Source: Helicostylum pulchrum (taxonomy: Eukaryota > Mucoromycota > Mucoromycetes > Mucorales > Mucoraceae). Taken from it: a stretch of 64,000 bases of DNA. Every line of letters begins with the position of its first letter. Within the stretch, counting starts at the first letter, position 1. The position numbers and the translations under genes are program-made. Where the stretch lies: the NCBI GenBank assembly GCA_025677825.1, contig JAIXMO010000042.1, positions 205,255 to 269,254 of the forward strand, given 5' to 3'. The notes below the pieces were generated by a model, which ran no database searches, was not told where the DNA came from, and was given only the letters and a program-made list of their open reading frames with translations. Below, one piece after another: positions 22,181-34,200 of the stretch.

Positions 22181-23343
22181 ATGAGTACAACATCCGCATC
22201 ACTTTACATAACGCAAGTAAGATTTTGTCGAGCATTAGCTGTGGTACGATCGTTACCTACGGAAAGTGGAGGAACGTTTCAACCGTCGGTACTAGATCGA
22301 TTAAACTTTTATGGACTTTATAAGCAAACACTTGCCGGGGACTGCATGCTGATGAAACCCTCTTCAAGGCATATCGTGCAGTACGCCAAATGGTTAGATT
22401 TTTAAAACAACAAACGAACACACATAGCTTTTTTTTTTACTTAAATAAAAACTCTTAGGAAATCTTGGGATAGACTTCGAGGAATTAGTCCAATTGACGC
22501 TCAAACCATGTACATTCATGCACTCATTGATTTATTAAAACAAGTAAGACACACACACACATACATTTAATGCATTATTTGATACTTATTTCCATTCCAG
22601 TATTTAGAACAGTATCCAGATTCTGAATTAACTACAAGTTTAAATGAATCATTAGATTATTTACAAGAAGTTCAAGATACAAATATGGAAGAAGGTAACA
22701 AAATTGTTTCACACACACATAAACTTTTTTTTTTCTCATGTATCATTGTTACACAATTTTAAAAAAAAAAGAAAATCTTGTTGAATGGGATACAAACGAC
22801 CAAGAAAAAGAAGAATACTATTTAGGCCAGATAGAGTCTGCACAAATCCTATCAGAGCAACACCCGTCTTATTTCTCTAGTCCCATTACCAACGAGTTTC
22901 CTGCGACACCTGAGCTTTCGCCCAGACAATACCAACCCAAATCACCCTATTTGTACACGCAAGACTATCAAGACTTTGATAATGAAGTAGCTACGACTAC
23001 GTCTTCATTGTACCTATCGAACCCTAGTCAACATCCCTATACCAAACCAACGGCTAATAACAACCAAGCGTTACAAAGCTTACAGACTGAAGTGGCTACA
23101 CTCTGTCAAGAGATCCACCAGTTACGAAGAAAAGAGGGAAAAAGATGGAGATTACTTTGGATATTTAAATCGGTTGCGCGACAGACATTTTTTAATATAA
23201 TTATATTATTTTTACTATTTCTTGTACTCTGGAAACGAAAATCTCCCATTGCTTATGCAATCTTGGCGTATACAGGTCCGCGTACCAAAGATTTGTTACG
23301 GTACTTTTCGAATCGTGTTGTATTTTGGAAAATCACTGTTTAA
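22181..23343 (+). CDS. Acyl-CoA-binding domain protein with C-terminal membrane anchor (ACBD4/5-like)
   Basis: Four exons, 22181-22392, 22459-22543, 22601-22694 and 22772-23343, give 320 residues. Residues 12-98 form an ACBP fold: FCRALAVVRSLP, DRLNFYGLYKQTLAGDC, KPS and YAKWKSWDRLRGISPIDAQT carry the Tyr/Lys/Trp positions that bind the acyl-CoA phosphate and adenine. A disordered, Pro/Ser/Tyr-rich middle and a short coiled coil (LQSLQTEVATLCQEIHQLRR) follow, then a hydrophobic segment (FFNIIILFLLFLVLW) near the C-terminus. This is the layout of ACBD4/5, which tether peroxisomes to the ER in animals. The tail after the membrane segment is unusually long (about 40 residues) for a strict tail anchor. 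Confidence 0.82.
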
Positions 23344-23541
23344 AAATAAAATAGAATCCTGTGCACACATCATATAAAACTCCCTCTTGTGACAATGGAA
23401 TACTTGAGTCACATTTTAAAAAAAAGAAAAAAAAATTGTGTTATAAAACGATTTTTTTTTTGCGCCCACCCCCTTTTTTCTTACCTTTTTTTCTTTTTTC
23501 TTTTTTTTTATATATATAAATATTTATGCAAAAAATAAAAA

Positions 23542-24326
23542 ATGGAACCAGTAAATACAAGGTCGAATATACTATCGGTAAAAGATATGAACCCTATGTC
23601 AAGAAACTTTGACTGTGAAGTTATCGTATTACAAAAAGGTAAATAATAAAAAAAATGAAAAAACCAACAAAAAGTCCTAACAAAAAAGGGGTGATATAGA
23701 TGGAGAACCAGTTACGACCCGCGATGGAGACATGATTTATAGATACCTTGTAGCGGATAAAACGGGATCAGTCATACTTAGTGTATGGGGAGAATTGGGA
23801 AAGGATATAAAGAGTGGAGATATTTTACGGATTTCTGGAGTGTAAGTAGTAGTAGTAGTAGTAGTAGTTGTTTATATATCACGCATACACAAAAACTTAT
23901 TGTGTTATATTGTATAGAGATAATAAGTTAAGACTAGGTAGATTGTTTATTTCAACATCCAAATCATGTAAATTAAAAAGAGTTGGTCAAGATACATTTC
24001 CGTTTGTGGAAAAACCTAATATGTCCGAAATGGAATTCCAACAACCGCACAATAATAATAGACCTACTCAACAACCTCGTATACCTCGTCCAGTAGAGAT
24101 TAATAGACATCAGCAGCAACGCGGATACCAAAATAATAATAATGCGAATAATAGTCATATGAATAACAGTCATCAGAAAAACAGCCATCCGTATAATGTT
24201 AGAGGAAGAACGCGAGGAAGTTATACCCATAATAATAGAGGCAGAGGAGGAGGAGGAGGCGGCGGTGGTGGTGGAGGTGGTGGTGGAGGAACGAGATTTC
24301 ATCAAGATTTAGATAATCCTATATAG
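23542..24326 (+). CDS. OB-fold ssDNA-binding protein, SOSS-B (hSSB1/NABP)-like
   Basis: Exons 23542-23638, 23700-23841 and 23918-24326 give 215 residues. The N-terminal ~110 residues follow the SOSS-B OB fold: VKDMNPMSRNFDCEVIVLQK, then DGEPVTTRDGDMIYRYLVAD, KTGSVILSVWGELGKDIKSG and DNKLRLGRLFI. The remainder is Asn/Gln/His-rich and ends in RGRTRGS and a pure Gly run, resembling an RGG-type disordered tail. In animals SOSS-B binds single-stranded DNA at double-strand breaks and works with an INTS3-type partner. A TAG trinucleotide run lies in intron 2 (about 23844-23868). It sits two genes from a RING/BRCT protein of related function, but linkage may be chance. Confidence 0.85.
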
Positions 24327-24521
24327 AGTTCTTTTTTTTTTTTTCTGAGAAAATAACCTTGTATCATAATGAAATAAGTAATACGTGACTCGTATAGAAT
24401 ATATCCACCCCCTTTTTTCCTTTCATTTTCCTTATATATAATTGCATCTGTGTATCTACAAATTTTCTTTTTCTGCCTCCCTTTTTTTATTTTCTTTATA
24501 CTTTTTTTTAAAAAAAAAGAA

Positions 24522-25852
24522 ATGTTTAACGATTTGGACTATGATTCTATATGGTGTAATAACCAACCTATCCAAGATGTTTTAAAACGAAAAAACTATG
24601 ACTTCAAGTCTGCTGAAATTAGTTTTAAAAACTTGCGAGAGACATTATTAACCACTACGTGTCCATCAGAGGTATAAAAAAAAAAAAAAAAAAAATAAAA
24701 GAGTCTCTCTTCCAAGTGAAATTTAGAATGATGTTTTTTTTTTTACTTAGTTGAGAGGAAAGATTTGGAAGTTGCTTCTTGGAGTATACCAAATCTCTGG
24801 TTCTAGTTATATTTATCTGGTTGAGTTAGGACCTAGTTCGCTAGACGACAAGATTCGAAACGATACCTTTCGAACAATGACAACAGATACAAAGTTTATT
24901 GAACATGTATCTGAAGATATGTTAATCCGTGTACTAAACGCTTTTGTATGGACAAACGATGGTAAAAAAAACCAGTAACAACAACAAAGAAATATATATT
25001 TATCTAAAACATATTTTTTTGTGCAGAGAAAAATGCTCGTACCAGTACAGTTCGTAAACAGTTTAATTGTCATCGCTCAAAACCATTAACTTACGTACAA
25101 GGTATGAATGTACTTGCGGCTCCGTTCTTAATGGCTTTACCAGAGATGGAAGCGTTCCATGCTTATTCTACGTTTATTTGGAAATGGTGTCCGTTATACG
25201 TACAGCCTACTATGCGAGGTGTTCATTGCGGACTTCGAGTAAAGTTATACATGTAAAAATATTCATGCAAAATGTTTTACTAAAAAGTAAAAAAAAAAAT
25301 AGCTTCTAGACTTGTGTTTACGATCTTTAGATCCTACACTTTATGGATACTTGCGTGGTAAAAACTTGTCTGCTAATACCTACGCTTTTGCTTGTAAGTC
25401 TATCTATTCATAATTAATTTTTTTATTACTTTTCATTTAACACCCATCATTACATAGCCGTTATGACATTTTCAGCTTGTACACCACCTCTTTCCGAACT
25501 TTTACAACTGTGGGACTACATGTTTGCTAACGGTATTCACTTGAACATACTATTTATTATAGCCCAGTTGGCGCTTATCCGTACGGAACTCTTAGCCAGT
25601 GCCAGCCCGGTCAAGATATTGAGGGTCTTACCTCCGTTACGGGCAAAAGAGATTATCAACCTCACAAATTCATTGTGTAAAAATTTATCGCCGGAATTAT
25701 ACGATAAGCTGGTACGTCACGCATACGATGAACGGGTTTCTAATCAATTAGGTATTCGAACCAGTACTTGTCCCAATTGGTCGGAACAGCAAGACGATAC
25801 AAATGATTTACCTGCTTATATGTTGGATGCTATTGATACCATGCGAAAGTAA
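24522..25852 (+). CDS. BUB2: TBC-domain GTPase-activating protein, Bub2/Cdc16 type
   Basis: Five exons, 24522-24671, 24751-24961, 25027-25238, 25303-25393 and 25458-25852, give 352 residues. The TBC motifs are present: LRGKIWKLLLG, KIRNDTFRT (arginine finger in IxxDxxR), YVQGMNVLAAPFL (glutamine finger), then LLDLCLRSLDPTLYGYL, FSACTPPLSELLQLWDYMF and LNILFIIAQLALIR. The block LGPSSLDDKIRNDTFRT, with SEDMLIRVLNAFVW after it, is specific to Bub2 rather than other TBC proteins. With a Bfa1/Byr4 partner, Bub2 restrains the Tem1/Spg1 GTPase that triggers mitotic exit or septation and monitors spindle position. Confidence 0.92.
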
Positions 25853-25926
25853 TTTTTTCAAGTCAGCAAAAACTAAAAATAAATAAAAATTCTACTTTTT
25901 TTTTACCTTTTTGTTTTACTGCTTCA

Positions 25927-27300
25927 ATGAGATCTAGTGAATCGAGTGAAGATACAATTGATGGCCTTTTGGCTGGCATGTCAAGAGAATTACGCTGTTC
26001 CATTTGGTTCGTAATTCAACAAACACACGTCAAAAAAAAAGAAAACCGTATTCATTTTCTTTTTTTTAAAAATAGTTTATTCAACTTCAAAGAAGCTACG
26101 TCAACACCATGTGGACACACCTTCTGTAAGGAGTGCATTACGCAGCATTTACTTCACAAGACATCGTGTCCGTTATGCAATCAAGAGATGGTGGTTGAGG
26201 ATTTACACGATGCTTATTCAGTACAAGCTATTGTAAAAGAATTTAAAAAAATGAGGGACCAATTTGAACAGGAACGTGACGTTAACTTGTCTCAGTTGCC
26301 TATTCAATATCTTTCTCATCAAGATACGCTTGATCAAAACACGCCTAGAAGTCCTTGTAACTAGCAGCAAAAAAAAATTTACCCCTTTTCTTTTTTTGTT
26401 TTTGTTTGACAGATTTTCTTCTTTTAAAAACTTTAGTAAAGGTTACTAATAGTGAAGGTCCTTTATCTAATGCAAGAGAATTGCCGTCTCATGCAAAAGT
26501 ATACTTAGGAAACGAGTTAGAGGTAAGAGGACATAGTATTAGACAAACACTTTCTAAAACCTAATATAGGAAATTGATATTCCCAATATGACATTTGTTG
26601 ATAAAATTACTGAAGATACGACACACGTTGTTTTAAAAGCAGCAAGTAATATTATGAAACAGATACGCAAAAATGGGGAAATCTCTAAATATCATCTTTT
26701 TTTTTAAAAAAAACAGATCCAAACTTTCGTGATATTGTTGAATTCAGTGATCAATACTTGCTTGGTATTTTGCACGGATGCTTTATCCTTGATTCTTCTT
26801 GTAAACTATATAAAACCACAACAACAACAAAAAAAGATTAACGATGTATAATAGGGTTAGAAAAGTGTAAAGAAATGAATTCAGTCTACCCAGAAGCTCG
26901 ATTTGAAATAGCAGGTGAAACTAACTTTGGAAGAACAGGAGCACCATCGAAATCTAGAAAGAATAAAATGGAAGGAAAAGTAAAGTATATCTTAATGAAA
27001 GCACACACACACATATCAAAAAAGCTTACACACACATAGAGTCAAAAATTATTTAGAGGCCTTCGAACTAAATTTATACCAGATGATGAAATGAGTAAAC
27101 GATACGAACGATATATTCGAATTGGAGGTGGTACAATTGTAAGTCATGGAGAAATCATTGTATGTGCTCAAGATATAGATTCAATTGATACAGATGAATT
27201 ACATGAACACTATCCAAACTCAAAGTTGTTATTTAAAGCCTGGATTGATGAATGTATCTGTGCATATGAGCTTGTAAAAAAGGATAAATATATTTTATAA
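25927..27300 (+). CDS. RING plus tandem BRCT protein, BRCA1/BARD1-like
   Basis: Seven exons fit in phase: 25927-26006, 26076-26356, 26413-26522, 26570-26645, 26717-26800, 26855-26984 and 27057-27300, giving 334 residues. Exon 1-2 junction completes the RING: ELRCSIC, STPCGHTFCKEC, TSCPLC (C3HC4, residues ~22-60). The second half holds two BRCT repeats: DTTHVVLKA, then FSDQYLLGILHGCFILDSSW, EARFEIAGETNFGRTGAPSK and the linker; second repeat IRIGGGTIVSHG to LFKAWIDECICAYELVKKDK. The GETN...GAPSKSR linker parallels that in BRCA1/BARD1 tandem BRCTs. A RING followed by BRCT2 with little between suggests a minimal E3 for DNA-damage signalling. The first intron donor (GTTCGT) is atypical but is required to complete the RING cysteine. 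Confidence 0.75.
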
Positions 27301-27400
27301 GCTTATTGTTTCATCCCATTTTTTTATTTATTTCTTTTTTTTTCCTTTTTTTATTTCTCTCTTTATTTCACCTCTATCTTTTTCCCTTACAATAAAAAAA

Positions 27401-27649
27401 ATGGTTCAAAGAAATGATGAATCATCAGTAAACTACTTTACTTCGATTATTCAATGGATTCATAATAGTCCACCGCCACCAGCATCACACAACACTCAAC
27501 AAAAATCGAAAAGTCTTCAAGACACAAAAACGAATCCAAGACAACAGTTGTTATCCTGCAGACACTTGAAAAGAAACAGACGAAGAGCTTCACGTTCATT
27601 ACCTGAATTCGAACAACAAGATATCGTTACTGATACCAAATTATCTTGA
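27401..27649 (+). CDS. Small orphan protein, 82 residues
   Basis: Begins at an ATG preceded by the CT-rich, A-tract leader typical of genes in this window. It contains a short hydrophobic start (VNYFTSIIQWIHN), a PPPPAS turn and a basic Arg/Lys cluster (CRHLKRNRRRASRSL). No family is recognised. Being single-exon and close to the BRCT gene stop, it may be a genuine small gene; coding status rests on the leader and length only. Confidence 0.4.
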   Translation: MVQRNDESSVNYFTSIIQWIHNSPPPPASHNTQQKSKSLQDTKTNPRQQLLSCRHLKRNRRRASRSLPEFEQQDIVTDTKLS

Positions 27650-30600
27650 CTATCGTTTTTTTCTTTATTATTTATTTGTTTGGGCTGATGGGAATATTTA
27701 AAAGTTAGTTGTTGTGGCGTTGTATCTCATCATAAAGGAAATAAAAAAAAAACGAGTTTGATTCGCTAGGTTTTTTTTCTTTTTTCTATTTACTTTAAAA
27801 TTTCAGTAGTGACTATTGAAAAAAATGCGGATCAATTTAAGAGAATCCGAAATACCTAAAATATCCATGCCATTGTGACGGAATCACTCGTGTACATACT
27901 GAAAACCAGCGCTAACATAAGACGTTATAAAGTCACATTGAAGCGCTTGCTGATCAAGATACTTTGCATTATATGCGTTTTCCAAGACTCCAGTTCATTA
28001 GCATGAGACAAGAACCACCTTGTGATTATTTTCTTTTAACTGATCCAATGTCAACGCAACACTTTTTTTAATTCTGCGAAAAAAAAAAGCTTAAAAAACA
28101 AAGATTATACTGTCAAATTCTCATAACTATTGTTAGGAAGAAAAAGAAAAAGAATGTAGGGTGCTGGAAATATTAAAAATTAAGCTAACTAGTAAGGTGC
28201 ATTTTAACAAGCATCACACGCCATCAGCATACCCAAAAAGCATATATATTACGTGTACAGTGATATACAGCATAATAAATTCAATCACGAGCATTCCAGT
28301 TTCTACACCGTAGGTGTCATTTTGTTTTTGGTAGGTAATGATGATTTAAAAACTACAGCTATAATCCTCCAAAAGACATGTTAACCTTTCAAGAAAGTCA
28401 ATCCCGTTCCGTACGAAATAGATACATATTTTCCTTCTAGTAAATTTCTTCTTAATATCGTATCAAGGACGCTATTGTTTCTTGCTATCCATTCATAGTC
28501 AAACCCAATACATGTGGGGGTTATTTTCTTCGAGACTATCGAATATGTTTTGATACTCGTTGATTTATCCCAGAACAAAACTTATGAAAGTATAATAGTT
28601 AGAACTCCTGTGTATTTTATCATTAGTAATAAAATGAATCTCATAAATAACCACTTTTCTCTCTCTTTTTCTTTTTTACTGCGTATACCGATAGGTATTA
28701 TTTATTTCTTATGTACATATTGCTATTTTTCCGGTACTTTTGTTTTTCTTTTTTAAGTTCGTACAAAAGATTACTGTTCTTCTTCGAGCTGCTTTTTTTT
28801 AAAAAAAACGCTTTATAAAGGTAAATAAAAAGTAATATGCCACACTCTCTTTTCTGAGCGTGTAAATAGTACGTGTACTAAGAAATTCTCCCACATTACA
28901 TTATATAGCAATACATCTCACAAAAAAAAAAAAAAAGCATTCTTGGAACAGCTCGAAAGAAAAGGCCAGCAGCAGTAGCCCTCCCACAGGGTTCCCAAAG
29001 GACTGGTCGCACAAATGCTCCCTCGTACACAGATGCTCTCTCAAGCACAGACGCTTCCTCGACATCAAACGCCGAAAATAAAATAAAAACCGCAATCAAA
29101 TGTCGTCTCCTTCAAACACAAACACTGATCAAGAGAGAAAACATCTTGAAACCTTAAATGAATGGGCAAATTCTCCCAGAAACGTGCCTTGGTATCATAA
29201 TGGACAAGATATTTCATCCAAAATGTTCTAACCACTATGGATATTCTGAAGATTCGCTGTGTGACCTCTAGTAAGTTAAAAGTCTAATTTGAGTTTTATT
29301 TGCTATTAGATCAATTATCAAACATTTTTTTTCCAAAATAATTGCAACCACAATGGTCTTCTTATCAATCGCTTTTCTTATGATGAGTTAAATAGCATCC
29401 ACAAAGATGTGCGCGACAATAAGATCGAAAGTAACTCCAAGTTTGAACCGGAAAGATATCTTCCAAGTTAAAAATGCTTTAGAGGCAAGTAATTTATTTC
29501 ATAATCATCGTTTTGTTTGCTAACAAGCGTTGCTTTTTCACACCAATAGCAATTTGAAGAAGATGCCGATAATGTTGATCCGTCTATTGCGCTCCTGCAT
29601 TCATGTAAGGCCAATACTGTTCATGAAGCTACTAGTCACGGATCTGTATCGGATCACAGGAAATAGACTAAATTGGCCAATTATATCGATGCAAACTGAT
29701 ATTTACAAGTGCGCAAAAATATTTAAAAACACCTACCTTGAGCACTGTACGATTTTTAATTCTTTTTTTTAAAATAAAATAAATTACATGCGCTCTCTTC
29801 CTTCTATAAACTGCGGATTATATAGTGGTATAGCTGGAAAGTACTAGTACTGGTCACAGATATACGTAAAAAAAAAAGGTCTCGGCTTTTTGGTTTATTT
29901 TGTTATTGAGTAACGCCAATAAGGAACACAAACAGAAGAAAGTTTAGTAAAATGAACGAGTGTTTTTGTTGATGTATATACTGCATAGTAACAATGACTC
30001 TGATCAATATAAGAAATGCTCAATAAAAATTACTAACGTTTCGAAAAAGAAGTCATTGAAGATCAGACTTTTAAATAAATGAGTCCCTGATCAATCAAAA
30101 ACTAATAAGCGAAACCCGACCTGCGCAAAACTTAAAAATAATGCAAAGCAACAGATCTGTTTTTTTTACCGCCTAAAAAATGTTTTGACTTGAGTATGGT
30201 ACTCGATATAAACTTTATATTTTTTTTTTCTTACGCCAACCCTTAAAAATATACTCTTATTACAGCGGGGGTTTTTTCTAAATAGATTACCACGTTATAC
30301 TTGATTATAAAATAATATTCCTGCGCTTCGACTACAGAAAAAAAAAAAAAAAAAAAAAAGAGAACCTTGGCACCAAAAAGTGCCGTTTTTTGCATTATTT
30401 TAAAAACGGGCTTGTATGACATCGGAAATACCTCCAATAAGACAGAAAAAAAAAGTGGAACGAAACCCGTTACGCAACCTGTATGCTTTATGTCATCTGA
30501 TGCTTGGAAAAAAAAATATTATTTTTTTTCAAGTTACACGATAAGATGTCAATTTACCTTTCTCTTACACGTTTAACCTATAATTAGTCAACCCATCTTT

Positions 30601-31281
30601 ACCGTACTGTATTTCTTCTTCTTTAAAGAGTAAGAGAACAAATTATGTATGTATACAGGATACATGAATAGGTCCGCAATAAACGATTAATGTGCGTGTC
30701 TTAATCTTTCTGTACAACGTCTCGATTATTAGAGAATAGTGCCTACAAAAACGGAGCTAAAATAGCATAATAAAAACAAAATAAAAAGACTTGTAACCTT
30801 TTTTTTCTTTTTAAAACACTAAAAAATCATCTGTCTTTTTTTTATATCAGCGGCAGTGTAGTAATTTCAGGTCGTAAAGGAGACACTCATCAAAAAGGCA
30901 AATAAACTATATTAAATCGCCGGTCAAACCCTAATTAAAAAAGACAAAAAGTACTCCTCATTTTTTGCCTCCTAAAAAGAAAAACGTTTTTTATATACAT
31001 GTATCAAAAGATATACGAAAATAGTACTGCAAGTAAGATATATGTATTATGATAAAATATAACTAATTTTATTTATGACAAGACAGCTGTTTTTGTTCGA
31101 AAAAAAAACAATGACTCTATGTTTATTTAATCATGACGATGTAACATAAGAGGGAAGATCCTCTTACTAAAAAAAAAACAGGGAACACAAAAAAAAAAAG
31201 AAGAGAACTTTTATTTTTCACAAACAGTCTTTTTTTTATTTTCTTCTTTTTCTTTTACTTTTTTTTTTTCATAACAAAAAA
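27650..31281. other. Gene-poor 3.6 kb, coding-like remnants near 28.4 and 28.9-29.5 kb
   Basis: Mostly AT-rich with many stops. Two patches look formerly coding: a minus-strand stretch at 28381-28578, and 28930-29480 on the plus strand, where different frames read protein-like text such as LETLNEWANSPRNVPWYHNG and NRFSYDELNSIHKDV before stops. I could not assign either to a family. The rest, including 29.8-31.2 kb, shows no feature beyond A/T homopolymers. Confidence 0.4.
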
Positions 31282-34200
31282 ATGGAGACTCCAAAAAGAG
31301 AAGACAGTATGCCTTCTCAACCTCCTACTGCTTTACATGAGATTGATTCACCTATGGACAAAAAAGCTGCTGCTGAAAAGAAGGCTCAAGTAGTTCTTGA
31401 TAGTGTTCCCAAGCTTCAAGCAAACGCAGCCATGGGTAACGATCAAGGCACAAACGATTCCGACACACTAGCTAACGCTATTACAACAGCAGATAACAAA
31501 CCCATCAAAGCATCTCAAACACCCTTAAAAAAATCACCTGGTTCGTTTGTCTCTGATGCCAAAGCAGGCTGGAACGCGTTTTCTCAACTACCCAATCCTG
31601 GTGACGAAGATATGATGGCTGAACTTGGCTCGAAATTAGGTTTGGATGCTTTGATCGATATGTATAAAAACAACCGTGCAACTACAAGTACAGAACCTCC
31701 TCCAGACGTAGTTTCTCAGTTTTTAAGTGAAGCTTATTACGGGGAATGGTACCATAACTCAGCAGCCTTTTTGTTCACTGTTGTTTTCACTTGGTTATTA
31801 ACCAGATTCGGTGGTGGATTAATGTCTTGTCTTGTGGTTGGTGCCTTTTTAGCTACTTACTATCAAACTTCCATTCGTCGTTTAAGAAGAAACATCCGAG
31901 ATGATATTCAAAGAGAGTTGTCCTTGAACCGTTTAGAGACAGAGACAGAATCTGCAGATTGGATTAATCATTTCATGTCTCGATTCTGGTTGATTTACGA
32001 GCCTGTTTTATCTGCTCAAATCATCGGTATTGCCGATTCTATCTTGGTAGATAGCACTCCTGCCTTCTTGGATTCCATCAGATTAACTTCCTTTACTTTG
32101 GGTACCAAAGCTCCTCGTATTGAGAGTATTAAAACTATTACCAAAACCGAACCAAACGTGGTGGTAAGTTTCCTTTTTTAATTTATTTTTTTATAGTTGT
32201 ATAATTTTATTAACCCTCGTTTAAAAAAAAAAAAAAAAAAAAAAGTGTATGGATTGGAAATTTTCTTTTATTCCTAATGATACATTAGACCTCTCTGAAC
32301 GCGATCTTCAATCCAAAGTTAACCCCAAAATCGTATTGACCATTCGTGTCGGTAAAGGTATGATCGGTGCCGGTATGCCTGTTTTACTTGAAGACCTTGC
32401 TTTCTCTGGTCATCTTCGACTTAAATTCAGAATGTTTAACGAGTTCCCTCATATCAAGACTGTAGAGGCTTCTTTCTTGGAACAACCTCACTTTGATTAT
32501 TCTTTAAAGCCTGTTGGTGGTGAAACTTTTGGTTTCGATATTAACAATGTAAGTAATTTTTATTTCTTAAAAAAAATGGGGAGGTTTTTTTTTTTTTTTT
32601 TTTTTTTTTGCTAAGTGGTATACATATAGATTCCTGGTCTTGAATCTTTTGTTCAAGAACAAGTTCATGCTACACTTGGCCCCATGATGTACAGACCTAA
32701 TGTATTTACATTAGATGTTGCTGCAATGATGGCAGGCGGTACTGATTTAAGTAAGCATTTTTTTAATTAATCTATACTTGTATATGTATATACTTACACG
32801 TTTTTCTTTTCTTTAGATTCTGCTAACGGTGTTTTAATCGTCAAGATTCACTCTGCCTCTGGTCTCAAGGATAACGATCTCTTCGGTACTCTTGACCCTT
32901 ACATCAAGATCCACCTCAGTAGCTCAGCTAACGCCGAGCTCGGTCGTACCAAGCACGTTGAAGACAGCCGTAACCCCAAGTTCGACGAAACCCTCTTTGT
33001 TTTATTGAACCATTTGAACGACCCATTGATTTTGGAGATTTTGGATCGTAACGTTGGTAGAAGCGATTCCTCTATTGGTGAATGTGTATTTGACTTGAAA
33101 TCACTTGTTGATTCTGATAACGTTGCTGAAGGATTGTAAGTAGAGAGATGACATAATGTAGGATTTACATTTGTACTAACCCATTTTGTGTGTGTGTATA
33201 GAGCACTTCCTGTTTTGAAGAAAGGAAAGGTTTCTGGTGAACTTAAATGTGATTTATATTATTTCCCTGCTAATGTTGCTGATAAGCACGAAGACGGTAC
33301 CGTTATTCCTGCTGTCGAATCCAACAGTGGTATTTTACGTTTCACTGTCCATGAATGTAAGGAACTCGGTGGGTCTCATAAGAGCAGCGGTATCAGTATC
33401 CCCGTCATCGGCGGTAAGAGCGATGTCAGTTCATACGCCGTTGTCAAGATCAATAACCAGGAAAAGCTTCGTACTCAAACCTTTAAGCGCTCTATCAACC
33501 CTCGTTGGGATAAACAAGTCGAAGTATTTGTCACTGACAAGACTCAACTTAAATTAAACGTTGGCGTGTTTGATTCGGATGAAAGAACTTTGGGTCGTTG
33601 GGACTCCAAGCTTGAAGATTTCGAAGAGGATGTGTTTATTAACAATCAAGATTGGTGGAATTTGAAGGACGGGTCTGGTAAGATCCATTTAAGTATGCAG
33701 TGGAAGCCTATCACCATGACTGGTTTTGCAGATAACGTGTCTGGTGCTTACCGTGCGCCTATTGGTGTTGTCCGTGTCGATTTCAAGAGTGCCAAGGATT
33801 TAAAGAACGTAGAAGCTTTAACTGGTGGTAAATCAGATCCTTATGTACGTATTATGTCCGGTGCTCAAGTGCGTGGTCAAACTGAACGTGTGGATGATAA
33901 CTTGGATCCAGTCTGGAACCAAATTCTCTATGTCCCTGTTCACTCCAAGCGTGACGATTTAGTACTTGAAGTTATGGATTATAACGATGTCTCCAAAGAT
34001 AAGAGTTTAGGTATCGCCGATTTGCTCTTGAAGGACCTTATGAAGGAGAATAAGACCGAAGATGGTCAAGTCATTTACGAAGCACTTGCACCTGTCACAC
34101 GAGATGCTGCCTTGACCAGTCTTGACCGTAAGAAGGGTCGTGGTACTATCCAATACGTCGCCTCCTTCTTCCCTACTTTAGCCTTAGCCAAAGAAGAGGA

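Noticed and set aside
23973..24305. Minus-strand Ser/Thr-rich frame opposite the SOSS-B-like C-terminus
   Set aside because: Composition artefact of the Asn- and Gly-codon repeats on the plus strand.
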